Part shown: one piece after another, positions 58,073 through 64,000 of the stretch | Layout: every line of letters begins with the position of its first letter | How positions within the stretch are numbered: the stretch's first letter is position 1 | From: Perca fluviatilis | Lineage: Eukaryota; Chordata; Actinopteri; Perciformes; Percidae | Reading direction: 5' to 3' | Assembly (NCBI RefSeq): GCF_010015445.1 | Contig: NC_053126.1 | Location: forward strand, 19,217,169-19,281,168 | Length of the DNA stretch: 64,000 nucleotides | The notes under the pieces: model-generated | Told to the model about the DNA's origin: nothing | Seen by the model: the letters and a program-made list of their open reading frames with translations, nothing else | Databases searched by the model: none | Made by a program: the position numbers and the translations under genes

Positions 58073-61000
58073 GAGACACTGTATCCAAACCATGTTGGCT
58101 GGTTGTAACTGTGGATGAGTGTGTAAGATGTAAATGTGTACATAGTTGTTTGTCTGAGAAAGGCAGTGTGTGACATCTGGGAGAGTCCTTATTCTCAAGG
58201 CAAGGCCAGGGGAGCTTTTCATTTGCTGAAACAATTGCACACGCAGGAACCCAAAAGCATTTGACTAATATAGGCTATCCCCGAGGTCGGTGCTGAGGGT
58301 ATCGATTATGCCATGAAAACCTCACTAGTATGAAGCTGTTAAGGCTTAAACATGCAAAGTCTGTTATTTCCAGTACCAAATTTAGAAATTAACAGACTGA
58401 GTAAACTTTAAAACATGACTACAGCAGCCTTAAAAGTCTTTCAAAAAATGATACAGCTGACTGAGAGAAATGATGATAATACGAGGGGGGCACTAAAAGG
58501 AAAAAAATTTTGATTATAGAAGGGAGAGTAAGGAGAGCTATGAATACCTTCATAGAGGGTAGAAAGTGGGAGGTTAAATTGGAGAGGAGGAACAGCAGCA
58601 TATGTCCTTAAGGGGGAATACGTCAAAAAGTGAAGCTGTTCATCATCCGTAACCTTGCCAGGACACAAGACAGACTCCCAGAATTGGAAGAACCCGTTGA
58701 TAAACACTGTTACAATCATCAAGCAGCACAGTCAAACCTAGAAAAAGCCTCGTTTCTGTGTTCCAGTTGGAGCCAGAGATAAGTAGAGGGCTCATATAGC
58801 ATAAAAAGATTTCTGCAGATTTCTGAGGCTCTGGCACAGTGAGGTATTGATCCCCTTTCCCATCTGAGCCAGTCAAAGGAGAATGGAGGCTACTGATAAC
58901 CTGTTATGGTACTTACATTTTATATTTTGGGTATATAGGTTGTCGTGTTCATTTCCTGAGTGACCTACTGTAACTGGAGAATAAGAGCTTACCAGAATTA
59001 CTGTTAAAAAGGGCAGCAACACTGGGCCAAGTCAGAAAATGAATACAAAATACTGGAGGTGTTCGCAGCAATGTCTGTCGATTATTCTGAAAAACCGGAC
59101 GTTGCATCTGGAAAGATATGTCGCTGTTTTTAAAGTGTCACTTTCAGTCATTTAAGCAACACAAACAGAATTTTTTTTCACCTTTTTATTGTATCTGGGT
59201 GACAACAAAAGTCTAATTTACAGACATTACTGTGTGTGAGTGTAAAATGGTTGTTTTAAGGCTAAACCCCTCCCCAGATAGCGGTTGTCCAATCATAGCG
59301 TAGCAACCGTAACAAGGCACAGCAGGCCTGTGGAGCTTTGGATTTCTTCACATACATGGCATCTAAAGGATTTGGAGGGTGGTGTTTTTAAAAAAAAATA
59401 TTTCCAAAATCCAAAACACAAGATCAAAAGAGTAAGAAATGGATTAAACCGTGTTTAAGGAGCATTTCATTAGCTTACTCGACACCTCGACAGTGTAGTG
59501 TTCCTCCGTTGTGTAGGAGGTGAGGATTGTACTAAGATGCAGGATATGGTGTTTCACTTCTTACGGGGGAGGGGGGGATACATTGCCGTTACACACACCT
59601 GACCTGGACCAGGTTATGTTCGAGATAACAGAATAAAGCAACGCATATTAAAGCACCGCCTACTGACCAATATGACTAATTATGAGAGATATAGATTCTA
59701 ATTGAAGGGAGTCCCACAGACTATATGCATGTGAAAGCCATTTAATAGTGCTTTTGTATACATATATCATCCTACAACAGAGACTGATTTAAGCACTAAA
59801 GCGTTGTACTTGTACTTACTATATATTTTTTTACTTTCTCCAAGTCTGTTTCACACCTATGGGCTTGCAGCGGAAAGAATAAGGGTTATATATAAGGATA
59901 ACGTTAGCTTCTTTGTATTGCTCTATTGGATTTGGACAAGTTTACACTTTACACAACCCCAGCCAAACTCGTAATGTGCCATAGCGTTATGTTCATATAC
60001 ACTAGTTAATCCTCGTCCTTAAAGACATATATTTTCTCAACGAGAAGGTCCCTTTTACAGGAGTCAGCTGGACAAATTTAAAAGTCAGCCAGGGACAGTT
60101 TTACCGTTAGCTTAATATTGTAGTAAGCTAACTTAAATTTAGCCAGCAAAATGTTTTTGTCTACTGCCAAATTACATTTTAAACCAATTGTTTCAAAAAT
60201 TTCTATCGAGGTCATCATCACCAACAACAAAAACAGCAGCAAAAAAAAATAAAAATGGAGCCATCGATCAAACTCTGAAAGCTGCAGGTCATGGACTGCA
60301 GCTTTGCCTAATAGAGGCACTACATTAACGGGTGGTGAGTTTTGACAGATCCAATTAGAATGAGCTCCATGCCTCTGCCACTGCCCTGCCCTCCGAGCTA
60401 CCCTCACACAAGCAACGATATGGTAGCATGGCGTCCATGCTGCTCCTGCTCATCCACAGTCTCACTAGTCTCTTTGCTCTTCCTTTCGTGCATCATGACT
60501 AGATACAATAGCATTTAGCAACATTGTTCAAGCCTTCATCTTTGTTTATGTTGTTTTTTGGCTTTGGATATTCTCATGAAACTAATCATACACTGAATAT
60601 ACAGAACATTACGCAAAAAGCATGTTTCCATGCTGAATACTTTTCATGCTGCCACCACACCTCCCCTTTTCCGCATCCCTCAAAATATCTATTCCTGTCT
60701 TTGGTAAAGCTGCTTTTCTCTCGTTTATCCACAAATGTCCAAATGATAGGTTTTGTGTCGAAGGAGAAAAGGGAGTCATGCTTCACAAGATGGAGCACAG
60801 CAAAACATCTGACTCCTGCCAAGAAAGGGGAAACAAAGCAGGCTAATTTTTGCAAAAAAATCAATTCTTTTGTACTCATCAGAGGCCTGCTTTCTTTGTG
60901 TACCCCTCACTCTCCTTCCAGCCGCAGTCCTCCTTCTCAATTATTCCTGAGAAACAACGTACTTGTCAATCTTTTCCGTTTCAATAGCTAATGGTCTATC

Positions 61001-63774
61001 TATCCCCCTCTGCCCAACAGTCAAGCCAATTAATTCGATCAAGCTGTTGAAAGTCATTTTCAGTCGCAGCGGGAGTGCACTGCCAGACTGACAGCATTGA
61101 CTCACTATATCCATTGTTAAGAGAGGAACAACACTGAGCAAACCAAGGTAAATTAGCCTGAATGGATGTAGAAGTAATTTTATATCTGGACCATTCAATT
61201 ATGTTTTGTGTGCATCATTTCCCTGTTATTTCTTCTCTATCACACAATGTCTGTGTGCACACGTATATGTATTTTTGCACTCACATTCAGCACCAAACCC
61301 CTGGTTAGGCTGTACCATGAATCAATATGTCTTGTCAGTGTGAGGAAAATATACAAGACTATAAGAAATGATGTTTTCAGACTATAGCGTATCCTTGACC
61401 CTTGTGATGTGATGTGATTTACGTGTATGTAGAGGGCAATTTGTCAATTTTTTTTAAGGTGTCATACCATACCTGTATACCTTACATTTAGGTGTCTGAA
61501 GAAATGGACCAATCCCTTTTTAAAACTGCTTTCCACTCTTCAGTCTCAAGCCTTTCTTTTACTTTTTCAAAAGGAAATCTCAAAGTAAATATAACCTCTG
61601 TCTCAAGTGCAATGAGTTGTCGAAATACTGTTGAACGAGAATTGTGTATGAATTGTAATGTATTGTGATTATTTTTTATTTTTTTTTGCTGATGTAAGCT
61701 ATCAAACCCCTCATGCAGGCCTTTGATGTAGCTCTCCATTGTCTTGCAGAGCTGCAGGAAATTGAAAGGGAAGATCAGGGGAGTGTTAGTGAAGGGGAGA
61801 AGAGGTGGAGGACGGGAGTGATGCGCAGCACGACAGGGTTTTCTGGGACATGACACACGGAAATGAACAAGCCTTGCATGACCTGCGGGAGCTTGCTTTT
61901 TTAGTTGTTGTTGTTGCTAAACAGACTTTCCAAGCTCATGCTGCCTCTCACGACTGCATCTAAAGCTCTTCTATTCTAATTTAGAGAAAACCTTTAAAAG
62001 ATTACACAAAACACACTCGCTCAGCTGTAAAAGAGCATTTGTCCCTCCAGTGTTAGGAATAAAGTGTTAAATTTGATTTAAATCTCTCTGTGACTTGAAG
62101 AAGGGTTCCTTTCTCTGCCATTCTCCTCAACACTGTAAGTGCTTTCTCCGTGTCTGTCAATAAACACACGCTTTCCCATTTTTCTTCCTGTGCTGATAAA
62201 TTATGATGACCGTACGGAAAAGCTGTTTCAGGATGGGGAGTACAAAGTGGTTTTAGGCTAGGTTAATAAGTCCATTTCTGCTCTTTTGTGAGTCCTGAAA
62301 AGTGGAATTAGCATTTTATTTCAACATGGCTGTTGCATATTTTTGTGAATAAATTTGAATATTTTCAACCGTGTTCCATGACGTGATTAATAGAAGTTTA
62401 GTTGTCCATCAGAGGCTGTAAATACTAAAGACTCCTCTTGTTTTCCGGAGCTGTAGGTAGTATATTTCATTAGCCTATTTTACAACTGGATGAGATTTAG
62501 TTTCTGTCCTAATTAATATTTTTCTGAAAACAAGGTTTTAATCACAACATATATGGGTATTTCTAGTGAGATGGCTAATCACCGCAGGAATGGGATCAGT
62601 TGATTTTGAATTTATGTAGCAGAGCTTCTTTGTCGTGAGTCTAGGTTGTTTTAAACCGAGAAGAGGTTGATGAATACAGAGAACAATGGAACTGGCAGTC
62701 CGTTATACAAAAAATGACAGATAAGCAATGAAGGAGTGCGATTCATTTTCCCCTCACTATTGTGCTCAGGTAGTGTAGAGAAAGAGGTGGGAAGTGTGAT
62801 GTGCGACATGGCAGGTCAGACCTGGGAAAGTGGGTTTGCTCTGGCGGGAAATGGCTATTTACGTAGCTGAAAATGGAGTGGGCCTTTCTGACATTTTCAT
62901 AGCCCTGCAGGCAAGAGTAACCTTCAGTAGAAAACCGAACGATTAAAGGAGTGGGAGGGGGAGAGGCAGAGCGAGCGGTGGGGCAGAAAGCAGGTGAAGT
63001 GATTGCATCGAAGAGTTGAAAATGATTGGAGACTGAATTTGGGAAAAGAGATGGGGAGAAGGAAATAAAGATGGACAGAAATAGACCGAAATTCTTTGGA
63101 GGTCATGCAGAGATGTTAGAGGAAATACACTGCCTTACGCAGAATGACAGGTAGAAAAATCAAGAAAGGTAATAAGGAAGGGTAATGCTGTGCAGGGTTA
63201 ACAAAACACTTGCATCTAATCTACAAGAGTAAAGTTCAATAAACAACATATTTCCGCCTTTTCCTAACAGCTTTACACCTTATTACACCTCTTAAGCACT
63301 GCTATCAAACCAAATCACTCAGCCCTAAAGCGTCTGTGCTGATGTGGCATGACAGAGAAATTATGCATGCTTAAACCATAATAGCCATGCACAGCAGCGC
63401 CAGTTAATATTTTAGTCTTCAATAGATTTGACACGATAATGTGCATCATAAAGTGTCCTCTTCCCTATTACTGTGAGTGATCAACTGAATACAACCAGGT
63501 GTCTCCATCAATTACTTGTGTCACACTGCGTTACCTTGATTTTCAGTCACAGGGGCAGTCAAGGTTTGTATATTTCTGTAGAACAAACTAAAATGAAGAA
63601 AGAAAATAAAACCATATCATATATGGGATTTTTAGTTGTTTTAAACTAAATAAATAAATTTAGGATAGGTTATATTGAATTATCTTTTATATAGAGCCAT
63701 ACTGTTTATTGTTGAAAAGTATTTCAAGTTTCCTAAACTTGCCATACCTGCAGTCTACAGCCATATTAACAGCT
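58073..63774. other. Long stretch without recognised gene
   Basis: Several open frames occur (for example 60524-60991 on + and 61488-61856 on -), but none has family resemblance or splice context. A moderately GC-rich block at 59260-59360 and the purine-rich block 62930-63080 have no clear meaning. The region could be a large intron or regulatory DNA of the next gene. Confidence 0.4.
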
Positions 63775-64000
63775 CTCTGAGGCTGTACTTATGCACAGCC
63801 ATGATTTGAGCTAAATGCTAATATGCTCACAATGACAATGGTATCATGCTGATGTTAAGCAAGTATAATGTTTACTATGTTCACCATCTTAGTTTAGCGT
63901 TTTAGCTTGCTAACATTTGCTAATTAGCACAGAGTACACAACGTACAGGCTGATGGGGATGCTATTAGTTTTCAAGTATTTGCTCATAAACCAAAGTACT
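63775..64000. repeat. Interspersed fish repeat, cut by the window end
   Basis: Phrases GAGCTAAATGCTAATATGCT, TATAATGTTTACTATGTTCA, CCATCTTAGTTTAGCGTTTT and CATTTGCTAATTAGCACAGA, in this order, match a repeat that I remember as very common in perch-like fishes. It runs off the window. Confidence 0.65.

Noticed and set aside
60524..60991. Open frame of 155 codons on the + strand
   Set aside because: Composition rich in Phe, Ser and Lys as expected from AT-rich chance frames; no motif.
61488..61856. Open frame of 122 codons on the - strand
   Set aside because: No domain, no matching exon borders; likely chance.

Overview
This is vertebrate nuclear DNA, almost certainly from a percomorph-type teleost fish. 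Four protein-coding genes lie on the + strand in the order kcnh4, rab5c, kat2a, dhx58. That is the same order and relative orientation as the human 17q21.2 block KCNH4-RAB5C-KAT2A-DHX58 (from memory). Introns are mostly short with GT-AG borders, and the spaces between exons are full of fish-type non-autonomous DNA transposons, one Tc1 element, a tRNA-derived SINE and microsatellites.

Layout. 1-7.3 kb: non-coding DNA with several mobile-element remnants, probably intron 1 of kcnh4; its first coding exon was not found. 7.3-18.2 kb: 15 exons of kcnh4, a voltage-gated ELK-type potassium channel. 18.7-20.4 kb: a Tc1/mariner element with an intact DD34E transposase on the - strand. 21-22.4 kb: more repeats. 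22.6-33.2 kb: rab5c, with a non-coding first exon, a large first intron and five coding exons. 36.1-45 kb: kat2a (GCN5), with 18 coding exons and a long 3' UTR carrying a long GT repeat. 45.7-47.2 kb: two diverged tandem copies of a segment that includes the dhx58 promoter. 47.1-52 kb: dhx58 (LGP2). 52-64 kb: no recognised gene, several foldback or hAT-like elements and a few weak exon candidates.

The exon chains were assembled by eye from splice sites and reading phase. kat2a sums to 2394 nt (797 aa), dhx58 to 2040 nt (679 aa) and rab5c to 663 nt (220 aa). All are whole numbers of codons and close to the family lengths I remember, so these models are strong. kcnh4 gives 3509 nt without its first exon, which must end one base into a codon.

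The four genes do not form a pathway. kcnh4 is a neuronal channel, rab5c an early-endosome GTPase, kat2a a SAGA/ATAC histone acetyltransferase, and dhx58 a cytosolic RNA sensor and regulator of RIG-I-like signalling. The observation most worth following is the duplicated dhx58 promoter, where the near copy has a perfect ISRE core and the far copy has a mutated one. I did not find evidence of a wholly new biological system. The other novelties concern mobile-element architecture and possible unannotated exons after dhx58.
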